Below, one piece after another: positions 29,762-37,836 of a stretch of DNA of 64,000 bases. The notes under the pieces are model-generated. The model was given only the letters and a program-made list of their open reading frames with translations, was not told the DNA's origin and searched no databases. Origin of the DNA: Petasospora fabianii (taxonomy: Eukaryota > Ascomycota > Saccharomycetes > Phaffomycetales > Wickerhamomycetaceae); NCBI GenBank assembly GCA_022641835.1, contig CP048715.1, positions 2,666,001-2,730,000 on the forward strand, given 5' to 3'. Positions within the stretch are counted from its first letter, which is position 1; each line of letters begins with the position of its first letter. The translations under genes and the position numbers were made by a program.

Positions 29762-30014
29762 CCACAGTGTCTTGGTTTCGTGTTGGTTTCGCGTGGGGAA
29801 TACTTGGGTTCATTGACATCATTTTCACACGAGTTCGTACCATTTCCATTGACTTCTGAATTTATCACTTCGAATGGTACAGGAATATACAGCATCACTA
29901 CATTTTAATTAATGTATATATCATATCATTCATTAGTAGTCGGTTCATGAAGACACCTCTCTTCTAAGAGGGGACGAAGTCATAATCCAAACTAGTCGTC
30001 GGTGGTTTCTCTGA

Positions 30015-31631
30015 TCAGACGATATCACCGGGGTATGGCTTGTTGTAATCACGGATAGTTGTCATGATATTCCCATGTTTCTCTCCGCTGCGGATACCAG
30101 CCTGGGCGACTGTCATGCCTGCCTTCACCACACGTCCTTTATGCAAGCAGAACAACTGTTTTACCTCAACACCGATAGACTTGGCCAGTTGGTCAAGAAC
30201 ACCATTATCAAGTGTAGCTCCGCGTGTTGTCGTAAATGTCTGCGGGTTCAGATTATACTGAGGAGGGAAGTTGAATGTGAGAGTAATTTCTTCCTGGGAA
30301 TCAATGGGTGATAGTCTTGATAGTGGTTCGTCATGGAGAGAAAGTGAGACAGGAGAGTAGTAATCCACACAGAGATTAATGTGTTTTGGCAATGGTTTAA
30401 ACACCTCCTTGATGAGCTTGTTCTTTGGTACAGTAACGCCTTGATGTGTGACCAAAAGATCCTTAGCAGTGCAACTCATCTCTTTAGACACTGGGTCAAG
30501 AGCATTTTTGATGGTATCTGACTTTCCACAAGCCTTGAATCCAACAGTCGCGCCATATGGCATCTTGAATTGGATGTAGATCAGAGAAGACTCAAATTGG
30601 TTGTCGTCCCTTTTGTGCCACCCTGGTGAGTGTTTCCCGACAATGTGAACTTCCTTCGTCCCATATGGGACAGCTTCTGATGGTGTCTCTAGTTCATGGA
30701 CCTCTTGATCACCGACAAAGAATCTTAAATCCTTTGATTTCAAGCCAGCAAAGTCTGCAACGTGTCTAAATGCACGAAAGAAGGTATTTCTTGGATACAT
30801 CTCAAACGTAGCGGTTCCTTCATCTAAGATCTCCACCCTCACTGTGATCCTATTCCATTCAACGTCATCATATTCTGGTTGTGTGTAGTCCACTCGCAAA
30901 TCATCCAATGTTTGTGGTTCTTCAAAATGGAGCTCAATCTTCTCCTGTGTGGTTAGAACTGCTTCCAATTCACCGAGGGTGCTTCCTGCTGGGAAAGCAT
31001 CCACCGTAGTCATGGTTGGAAGGATCTCCTTATCATCTACCATGAATCGAAGGTCTTTGAATGGAACCTTGACAAGATCTGCAAACTTCCGAAGAAGAGA
31101 GCCAAGCTTAGTTGTTGGTCCTGGGGCCTTGCATGAGAATGATTCGTCTTGGAACTTGACGATAAGAGAGGTGATGTTTGTAACACGGCGCGGTCGATTA
31201 GGCTTCTTGACTTCAAGACGTAGAATGTGACAGTTCTTTGGAATAAGTTCACTAATTGGGGAGTTGCGAGAGATCTTCTTGTCCTTATGGTAGACATCAA
31301 CGGCTGTGAGGGGAACACCGATAGTGTCGGCAAATGATGTGAGTGCATGGCGGATGGTGGATGTGTGAGATCTGCTTTTCTTGGTGAGATCAGTTTTGCC
31401 GTCTGTGATAAGAATAGTGATCCCGTTTTTTTGCGGTGACTCGTCATCTTGTGGACGTACTTTTTTCCTCGAGCGATGTAATTTCTTATGACTAGAATTG
31501 ATGAGTGTTGGCGGTGGAGTTGTGGCCGAGATGGGTGTTCTTGAAGACCGTGTACGGGTAAACTCGGAGGAGCATCCAGCTTCGTCAGCTTCCACAGTTG
31601 TGGTTCCCGGTGAGGATAAGATGATTGACAT
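30015..31631 (-). CDS. Poly-ubiquitin-like-domain protein, family member 4 (five domains)
   Basis: Function not recognised; the largest member, 538 residues. After a Ser/Thr/Pro-rich head with a basic patch (HKKLHRSRKKVRP, 48-60, likely nuclear signal), five beta-grasp-like segments follow at about 70-142, 153-226, 260-333, 349-425 and 447-527. Each repeats the plan strand, turn, strand, helix of the type LRKFADLVKVPFKDLRF, then a short D/G turn and end strand. Segments 2 and 3 share the wording VPFKDLRFMVDDKEI and GLKSKDLRFFVGDQEV, pointing to internal duplication. The last carries VEVKQLFCLHKGRVVKAGMT, shared with gene 3. The protein ends YPGDIV, with no Gly-Gly. The five-domain string suggests a rigid scaffold rather than a modifier. 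Two ACGCGT boxes 21 bp apart lie 85-111 bp upstream. ATG at 31631. Confidence 0.86.
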   Translation of the reverse strand: MSIILSSPGTTTVEADEAGCSSEFTRTRSSRTPISATTPPPTLINSSHKKLHRSRKKVRPQDDESPQKNGITILITDGKTDLTKKSRSHTSTIRHALTSFADTIGVPLTAVDVYHKDKKISRNSPISELIPKNCHILRLEVKKPNRPRRVTNITSLIVKFQDESFSCKAPGPTTKLGSLLRKFADLVKVPFKDLRFMVDDKEILPTMTTVDAFPAGSTLGELEAVLTTQEKIELHFEEPQTLDDLRVDYTQPEYDDVEWNRITVRVEILDEGTATFEMYPRNTFFRAFRHVADFAGLKSKDLRFFVGDQEVHELETPSEAVPYGTKEVHIVGKHSPGWHKRDDNQFESSLIYIQFKMPYGATVGFKACGKSDTIKNALDPVSKEMSCTAKDLLVTHQGVTVPKNKLIKEVFKPLPKHINLCVDYYSPVSLSLHDEPLSRLSPIDSQEEITLTFNFPPQYNLNPQTFTTTRGATLDNGVLDQLAKSIGVEVKQLFCLHKGRVVKAGMTVAQAGIRSGEKHGNIMTTIRDYNKPYPGDIV

Positions 31632-31715
31632 GCCTTTTGCTATCTCTTGGGCCTAGACTTCACTCCCTGTGGGCCTGAACATCTCATGGTGATGATCTAA
31701 GCAGGTCAGTATTTT

Positions 31716-31742
31716 ACGCGTTGGGCCGCGACAATGACGCGT
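31716..31742. promoter_or_regulatory. Paired MluI cell-cycle boxes of poly-Ubl gene 4
   Basis: ACGCGT at 31716-31721 and again at 31737-31742, two helical turns apart, 85-111 bp upstream of the gene 4 ATG. This is the arrangement expected of an MBF-regulated G1/S promoter. Confidence 0.5.
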
Positions 31743-32371
31743 TGCAGATTTGTTGTTATCAACCCCACGTTAGTTGCACATGCAGCCAATTGGGCCCTGA
31801 TCAGAAGCAACTCAAGTGAAATATGGAGATTGTACTGGCTTCCTTCAATCTTTTAGGAGTCATCTTCCAGCAGTACCGACAACAATGCATTGCCCTTGTA
31901 CCTTTTTAGGAAAAATCTATTAGCACATTCGCTGTTATTGAAGAGAATGTGATTGTTTAGTGACTATTAATTTATTAATTCCTATTGTAAGTTCTATGTG
32001 AAGAATATTCGGTGTTTAGAAGCCATAGAAAGGGGTTACCTGAATGCTGCCAATCGATAAACAGAACAAGCATGAGGTTCGGGGACACAGTGGTACGCTA
32101 GAAGGTAGGTATTATTCTCCGAACGATCCATACTCCGGCAGCGACTCCAATCGTGGTGTTGCATTCAATCTGTTGTTATTTCCTCATTAAAAGATGCAAG
32201 ACGTACCCGTGGCACTGTATCGTCTCTATTGTTCATACCCAAGCACCGAGGACCCAGAATCGAGAACCGCGCGATCCGTTATCGACGGGATACCTTTACC
32301 TTATCGGGGCATATTTTCACGCAGCTTCTCCATCTTCCGAGTCCGGGGGGAAGAGATGGCTTGTGTGCTGG

Positions 32372-32379
32372 TATAAAAG
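32372..32379 (+). promoter_or_regulatory. TATA box of the cupin gene
   Basis: TATAAAAG, 88 bp ahead of the ATG at 32467, a perfect TATA consensus. Together with strong codon bias it indicates a highly expressed or inducible gene. Confidence 0.7.
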
Positions 32380-32466
32380 GGTGGATATCTCCCCAATAAT
32401 TGATCTCCCTTCCCTGTTTACTTTGATCAAACATCGCAAATACATCAGCTTTCTTAGAATTACACA

Positions 32467-32838
32467 ATGGTCGCTATCGAACTCATCCCAAGAGCCAAGG
32501 GCTACGAAGTCCTCCCACCAAAGATCTCTCCAAGTTCCTTCCTCGGTGATATTGTCTCTGTTGGTGAGGAGAAGGAGGAGCAGATCACTGCTGGTTTCTT
32601 CAAGGTTGTCCCAGGTGAGCCATTGGTGTACACTTACCCATACGACGAGGTGAAGATCTGTCTCGAGGTTCAGGGTGACTTCATCATCTCTGACTCTGAG
32701 GGTAATGAGCTCCATCCAAAGGCCGGTGACGTTATCAGATTGCCAAAGGGATGCGTTGCCACTTTCAGCGTTGTCGGTGACGAGGATGCTTACTCTTACA
32801 ACTTCTACTGTGGTAAGAAGTACTTTGGTCAGTTGTGA
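32467..32838 (+). CDS. Small single-domain cupin protein
   Basis: 123 residues, a single cupin (RmlC-like) beta barrel of the EutQ-like/small-cupin kind. Visible are VYTYPYDEVKICLEVQGDF (motif 1 region: Y-x-x-D-E-x-x-x-x-L-E-G-type), HPKAGDVIRLPKGC (motif 2: G-D-x-x-x-x-P-x-G) and a C-terminal strand YSYNFYCGKKYFGQL. The metal-binding His cluster of classical cupins is not evident in motif 1, so an enzymatic role is uncertain; a sugar- or acid-binding or stress role is equally open. Codon use is strongly biased (GGT, GTC, AAG, CTC), unlike the poly-Ubl genes, and a TATAAAAG lies 88 bp upstream, both signs of abundant expression. The frame is complete. I do not recognise a named yeast orthologue. 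Confidence 0.8.
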   Translation: MVAIELIPRAKGYEVLPPKISPSSFLGDIVSVGEEKEEQITAGFFKVVPGEPLVYTYPYDEVKICLEVQGDFIISDSEGNELHPKAGDVIRLPKGCVATFSVVGDEDAYSYNFYCGKKYFGQL

Positions 32839-33338
32839 GTCTTGCGAAAACGGCATTATGACACGCTCTTTGAGCTGCTGCTTGAGGCCAATTGAATGAA
32901 ACCTGTCAGCATGGCCGGACCCACTGCTGGTGTACATAATATTCATGATGGATCTTTTCATACCGCACGAATAACATTTTAAACTGCATCATTGGGTATC
33001 GTAGTAGATCCATTCATATAAGGGTGAGTGCCACCGGAGTGCGGACTAAAGAGAAGAGCCTCGATGATTTTGTTTTCCAGCCCATCGCTTTAAATAACTA
33101 CTCACACGGATTGTAAATGTAGTGACTTAGTAATCCTGGCCATGATGATTGCCTTGTTTGTATTGTTCACGAATACAAGTCTTTTACTTGAGGGGTCCCT
33201 CCTCAGTGTCTGCCAATAGTGCGCGGGCAAATAGCGCTGTCGAAAACAAGAGCACGATCCAAACAGTCGCCACCAGGCTCTACCCATCAACCACCAACGA
33301 TTAACTATCAACCACCATCAACCAATTGAACACTCGCA
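32839..33338. other. Cupin 3' / RPT1 promoter region
   Basis: 500 bp. It holds the RPT1 promoter with a PACE-like box at 33267 and C/A-rich leader sequence just before the ATG. No other gene was seen. Confidence 0.5.
33267..33274. promoter_or_regulatory. PACE-like proteasome element of RPT1
   Basis: TCGCCACC (reverse GGTGGCGA), about 65 bp upstream of the RPT1 ATG. It is a variant of the Rpn4 site GGTGGCAAA that controls yeast proteasome genes. Eight-base match to a known variant only. Confidence 0.45.
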
Positions 33339-34728
33339 ATGCCACCTAAAGCCGATTGGGACAAGTACGTGGCCCCTCTGGAGGACGAGAGCAACAAGCC
33401 CGAGGAGAAGATCGTGCCTCTTTCCGAGGGCGACATCCAGGTGTTGCGCACATACGTGAGTACCCGCTACCCCAATCTACACCAACAATCAGTCCGGTGG
33501 CGATCAGAAGACTAACATATATCCACAGGGAGTTGCACCATACGCAAAGAAGATCAAGGAGGTGGAGAACGACATCAAGGATCTCGAGAGCAAGATCAAG
33601 GAGAAGGTTGGTGTCAAGGAGAGTAACACAGGTCTTGCGCCACCGCATCTATGGGACGTGATGGCTGACAAGCAGCGCATGGAGGAGGAACAACCGCTAC
33701 AAGTGGCCAGATGCACCAAGATTATCAAAAGCGATGAAGGTGAAGATAAGTCAAAGTATGTTATCAATATCAAGCAAATTGCCAAGTTTGTCGTGGCATT
33801 GGGTGAGAAGGTGTCGCCTACCGATATCGAGGAGGCCATGAGAGTTGGTGTCGATCGTACAAAGTATGAGATTTTGTTACCACTCCCACCAAAGATTGAT
33901 CCATCCGTGACGATGATGACTGTAGAGGAGAAGCCAGATGTCACATACAGCGATATTGGTGGCTGTAAAGAGCAGATTGACAAGTTGAGAGAAGTTGTCG
34001 AGTTGCCACTTTTATCACCAGAAAGATTTGTCAAGTTGGGTATTGATCCACCAAAGGGTATTCTTCTCTATGGGCCACCAGGTACTGGTAAGACGCTATG
34101 TGCCCGTGCCGTGGCGAACAGAACAGATGCCACTTTTGTTAGAGTTATCGGTTCTGAACTCGTTCAGAAGTATGTTGGTGAAGGTGCACGTATGGTGAGA
34201 GAGTTGTTTGAGATGGCTAGAACGAAGAAGGCATGTATCATCTTCTTTGATGAAGTGGATGCCATCGGTGGTGCTCGTGTCGATGACGGTGCAGGTGGTG
34301 ATAACGAAGTGCAGCGTACCATGTTGGAGTTGATCACACAATTGGATGGTTTTGATCCAAGAGGTAACATTAAGGTGATGTTTGCCACGAATAGACCAAA
34401 CACACTCGACCCTGCATTGTTGAGACCTGGTCGTATCGACAGAAAAGTTGAATTCTCACTGCCAGATTTGGAGGGACGTGCTAACATCTTTAGAATCCAC
34501 TCAAAGGCGATGTCGGTCGAGAGAGACATCAGATGGGAGTTGATTGCTAGACTCTGTCCAAACGCCACCGGTGCCGAATTGAGATCGGTATGTACTGAGG
34601 CTGGTATGTTCGCTATCAGAGAGAGAAGAAAAGTTGCTACTGAGAAGGACTTCCTCAAGGCAGTTGACAAGGTTATCAAGGGTAACTTGAAGTTTAGCTC
34701 CACTTCTCGTTACATGCAGTACAATTAA
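33339..34728 (+). CDS. RPT1: 26S proteasome regulatory ATPase Rpt1 (two exons)
   Basis: AAA ATPase of the 19S base that unfolds substrates into the 20S core. Exon 1 is 33339-33455 (39 codons, [10 protein letters not shown]...VLRTY) and exon 2 is 33529-34728, joined in phase 0; 438 residues in total (S. cerevisiae 467). Walker A GPPGTGKT and Walker [13 protein letters not shown] are present, followed by the arginine-finger region [20 protein letters not shown]. An N-terminal coiled coil ([20 protein letters not shown]) pairs with Rpt2 in the family. The C-terminus [10 protein letters not shown] has the penultimate-aromatic ending expected of Rpt1. Taking only the uninterrupted downstream frame would lose the true N-terminus. 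In the S. cerevisiae YKL block it is YKL145W, next to AVT3 and RPC25. A PACE-like box lies upstream. Confidence 0.98.
33456..33528 (+). other. RPT1 intron
   Basis: 73 nt, donor GTGAGT, branch GACTAAC at 33510-33516, acceptor CACAG. Phase 0; joins RTY to GVAPYAKK, as in homologues. Confidence 0.93.
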
Positions 34729-35191
34729 TGAGTTGCTTGGAAATGGGATTAATGTACAATACTTATGTCGCATCAAGATGATATGTAGATGAAACTCTGG
34801 CCGCCTTACTTTCAACCAACTTGTCACTAGCTGTACCTTTAACTTTCAGGCTGCGTGCTAGTAATACCGAGGGCAAGAGCCTATGATTAGCTAGAGACAC
34901 ACCAGCAGCGGACCGTGCCAAATCCATGAGCAGTATGTAGACTACAGGGAAGCTTTATTCGATTACGATTTTTCATTAAGGCGTATAAAATAAATATCAA
35001 CAAGAGCCTAGTGTCTGGGACACCTCGTCAAGTGCGAATTTTGATGTCGGTGGTTATTGGGGTGATAATGAATATCTATGAATATATGACAATGTTCTGG
35101 TATGTCAGATCAGCATTGAGGGGTTCGATCAACCGAGGAGAACAAAAACGATGCAAAAATGGTGTTTAGGAGAAGTGAATGTGTGATCCGC
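34729..35191. other. RPT1 / SDH1 convergent 3' region
   Basis: 463 bp between convergent genes, long for this genome. GGTTCGATC at 35122 resembles a Pol III B box but no A box or cloverleaf accompanies it. Nothing else was identified. Confidence 0.5.
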
Positions 35192-37126
35192 TTAGTAAGA
35201 TCTGATGGCTGGTGGAACAGACTTACACTCGTTCTCATCCAAGGTCTGGGAGATGACTGGTCTGTAGTTCAACTTAACCTCCTCAGCGTTACCCTTTTGC
35301 CAAGACAAAGAGTGCTTCATCCAGTTGACATCATCTCTGTCTGGGTAATCCTCTCTAGCGTGAGCACCTCTAGACTCCAATCTGACAACGGCAGACTCAG
35401 CAGTTTGGACGGCACATGTCAACAAGTTCTGGAGCTCCAAGGTCTCAACCAAATCAGAGTTCCAAATCATAGATCTGTCAGAGGTACCAACCTCAGCAAA
35501 GGTCTTGTCAACCTCGTGAATACCCTTAACACCATCCTCCAAGGACTCCCGAGTTCTGAACACAGAAACATCACGCTGCATGGTCTTCTGCATGGCCAAT
35601 CTGATATCAGCAGTTGGACGTGGACCAGAAGCGTTTCTCAACTTGTCCAAGTTAGCAATAGACTCCTTACCCAAGTCGGCTGGCAATGGCTTATGTGGCA
35701 AACCTGGCTGCAAAGTGTCAGCAATGGTCAAAGCGACTGCTCTACCAAAGACAACCAAATCCAAGAGAGAGTTAGCACCCAATCTGTTGGCACCGTGGAC
35801 AGAGACACAGGCAGACTCACCACAAGACAACAAACCTGGAACGATCTCATCGTTTCCATTCTCATCAATGGTCAATGCCTCACCACTCCACTTGGTTGGG
35901 ATACCACCCATGTTGTAGTGGACAGTTGGCAAAATTGGAATTGGCTCCTTAGTAACATCAACACCAGCGAAAATGGCAGCAGTCTCGGAGATACCTGGCA
36001 ATCTCTCAGCAAGAACTGGAGCTGGAATGTGCGACAACTGCAAGTGCATGTGGTCCTTCTCTGGGCCGACACCTCTACCAGCTCTAATTTCCATGGTAAT
36101 GGCACGAGAAACGACATCTCTGGAGGCCAAATCCTTAGCGTGTGGAGCATATCTCTCCATGAAACGCTCACCTTCAGAGTTGATCAAGTAACCACCTTCA
36201 CCACGAGCACCTTCAGTAATCAAGCAACCGGAACCGTAGATACCAGATGGGTGGAACTGAATGAACTCCAAATCCTGTAATGGCAAACCGGCACGGGAAA
36301 CCATAGCGTAACCGTCACCAGTACATGTATGAGCAGAGGTACAGGAGAAGTAGGCTCTACCGTAACCACCAGTGGCAATAACAGTCTTGTGAGCTCTAAA
36401 TCTGTGGAGGGTACCGTCCTCCTGGTTGTAGGCCATGACACCGACACATGTACCATTGTCCATCAACAAATCCATGGCGAAGAACTCAATGAAGAAGTGA
36501 GTGTTGTGTCTCAAGGCTTGACCGTAAAGGGAGTGGAGCAAGGCATGACCAGTTCTGTCAGCGACAGCACAGGTTCTGTAAGCCTGGCCACCCTTACCAT
36601 ACTCCTTAGATTGACCACCAAAGGCTCTCTGGTAGATTCTTCCCTCTTCTGTTCTGGAGAAAGGAACACCGTAGTGCTCAAGCTCAATGATAGATTCTGG
36701 GGCCTCTCTGGTCATGTAGTGGATAGCGTCCTGGTCACCGAGCCAGTCAGAACCCTTGACGGTATCGTACATGTGCCAATGCCAGTCATCTGGATGCATG
36801 TTACCCAAAGCAGCGTTGATACCACCCTGGGCGGCGACGGTATGGGATCTAGTTGGGAAGAGCTTGGAGATACAGGCAGTCTTGTAACCAGCGTTAGCGA
36901 GACCAAAGGCGGCACGGAGACCAGCACCACCGGCACCAACGACAAGACAGTCGTACTCGTGGTCAATGATGTGGTACTTGTCGGCAACGCCACGGGCAGC
37001 GTTTTCACCGCTGATGTCCTCGTTGACGGAGTAGGCTTGACGAGCAAGCGAAGAGGTAGAAAAGGCAGCAGCCCTTCTGGTAGCTGTGTTAGCGAGTCTT
37101 CTACTAGACTGACGGAGAGACAGCAT
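35192..37126 (-). CDS. SDH1: Succinate dehydrogenase flavoprotein subunit
   Basis: Catalytic FAD subunit of mitochondrial complex II; oxidises succinate to fumarate in the TCA cycle. 644 residues against 640 in S. cerevisiae. A typical presequence ([20 protein letters not shown], no acids) is followed by the dinucleotide fold [19 protein letters not shown]. The FAD-linking His is in [10 protein letters not shown], and the catalytic region [20 protein letters not shown] and [18 protein letters not shown] are intact. Codon bias is strong, which creates long open frames on the opposite strand (rejected below). A CCAAT (HAP) box and other motifs lie upstream. It is YKL148C in S. cerevisiae, next to DBR1, and the same adjacency and orientation are kept here. 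Confidence 0.99.
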   Translation of the reverse strand: MLSLRQSSRRLANTATRRAAAFSTSSLARQAYSVNEDISGENAARGVADKYHIIDHEYDCLVVGAGGAGLRAAFGLANAGYKTACISKLFPTRSHTVAAQGGINAALGNMHPDDWHWHMYDTVKGSDWLGDQDAIHYMTREAPESIIELEHYGVPFSRTEEGRIYQRAFGGQSKEYGKGGQAYRTCAVADRTGHALLHSLYGQALRHNTHFFIEFFAMDLLMDNGTCVGVMAYNQEDGTLHRFRAHKTVIATGGYGRAYFSCTSAHTCTGDGYAMVSRAGLPLQDLEFIQFHPSGIYGSGCLITEGARGEGGYLINSEGERFMERYAPHAKDLASRDVVSRAITMEIRAGRGVGPEKDHMHLQLSHIPAPVLAERLPGISETAAIFAGVDVTKEPIPILPTVHYNMGGIPTKWSGEALTIDENGNDEIVPGLLSCGESACVSVHGANRLGANSLLDLVVFGRAVALTIADTLQPGLPHKPLPADLGKESIANLDKLRNASGPRPTADIRLAMQKTMQRDVSVFRTRESLEDGVKGIHEVDKTFAEVGTSDRSMIWNSDLVETLELQNLLTCAVQTAESAVVRLESRGAHAREDYPDRDDVNWMKHSLSWQKGNAEEVKLNYRPVISQTLDENECKSVPPAIRSY

Positions 37127-37306
37127 TGTAGGTAGATAAGGAAGGGGAAGGCTGTCAAGGACAAATACGCGTTGTAGCCTGGAGTCGAAAGTTTAACAAA
37201 GGGTGAAAGTGTTGTTGATCCAGCACATTTTCCACTGTGGTCATCTGGGGCAGGAGAAATGGTAAGCGCACGCCTCGGGGCACTTCTCGGTCATCCCGGG
37301 GCGCCA

Positions 37307-37314
37307 ACCAATCA
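37307..37314 (-). promoter_or_regulatory. HAP-complex CCAAT box of SDH1
   Basis: Reads TGATTGGT toward SDH1, a full match to the Hap2/3/4/5 consensus TNATTGGT, about 180 bp upstream of the ATG. This complex activates respiratory genes, which suits complex II. Confidence 0.65.
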
Positions 37315-37707
37315 TTTCCTTGGAATTAGCAAACACCCGTACACGCGGCCCGGAGGTATCACGTAATCACTACACACAAACTTATGTCATCATTGGTACA
37401 CCCACTCTTAGAAAATCTGGGGTTGGAGATGTCGGAGATGCCAGAGGTCCGGGACTGGACGTCGTTGAGCACGTTGCATCTAACAAATTCTCTATGTGAG
37501 AGCCGGATGGTATAGCTGAATACCACTGTACTCCGTAGAGGAAAGATGAGCCTGGAAAGGGTTTTTCTGGTGGCTCCACCATGGTCCGACGCGTCATGTT
37601 GCCTCGTAGTCATCGGTACCGTGAAAGTTACCCGTAAGTCGTTTGACTCCTTTTTTTTTTCTTGTTCCGCGCACGACTGAATATAAGATCTGATTTCAAT
37701 CGTGGCG

Positions 37708-37725
37708 CACGTGATATTTCACGTG
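37708..37725. promoter_or_regulatory. Pair of CACGTG E-boxes
   Basis: CACGTG at 37708-37713 and 37720-37725, 12 bp apart (about one helical turn). Cbf1-type sites. They lie about 110 bp past the DBR1 stop and 580 bp from the SDH1 ATG, so the target gene is uncertain. Confidence 0.5.
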
Positions 37726-37836
37726 CTTGCTGTGGTCCATCTGGTGATCAGTAGAGCATTGTTTTAAACTAGATATAAATGTCTACGGTTAACCCTTCAG
37801 ACTTGGGTGAAAACTGGTCATTAGTTCGTTAAATTA

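Larger units (their letters stand above)
29460..30014. other. Spacer between poly-Ubl genes 3 and 4, promoter of gene 3
   Basis: 555 bp between tandem minus-strand paralogues. It holds two ACGCGT boxes (listed separately) and AT-rich sequence near 29900-29930. A 90-codon minus frame ending at 29459 overlaps it but does not splice in frame to gene 3. Confidence 0.5.
31632..32466. other. Divergent promoter of poly-Ubl gene 4 and the cupin gene
   Basis: 835 bp, the longest non-coding stretch here. From the left: two MluI boxes, AT-rich sequence near 31965-31985, an AGGGG (STRE-like) at about 32031, several CGG/CCG triplets at 32120-32150 and 32330-32350 that could be zinc-cluster half sites, and a TATA box at 32372. 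No gene was seen. Confidence 0.5.
37127..37836. other. SDH1 promoter / DBR1 3' region
   Basis: 710 bp between tandem minus-strand genes. It holds a HAP-type CCAAT box, an ACGCGT at 37167, a ten-T run near 37650 and a pair of CACGTG boxes. No extra gene is supported. Confidence 0.5.

Noticed and set aside
10305-31631. Poly-Ubl genes as precursors of free ubiquitin-like modifiers
   Set aside because: No Gly-Gly ends either after the last domain or between domains, and the repeats are divergent with linkers, unlike polyubiquitin genes.
35122-35130. GGTTCGATC as the B box of a tRNA gene
   Set aside because: No A box at a suitable distance, no acceptor stem and no cloverleaf could be drawn.
35159-36280. 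373-codon open frame on the plus strand opposite SDH1, and a 268-codon one at 36329-37135
   Set aside because: Both lie antisense to strongly codon-biased SDH1, where absence of stops on the opposite strand is expected; the proteins are Ser/Thr/Val/Gly-rich with no family resemblance.
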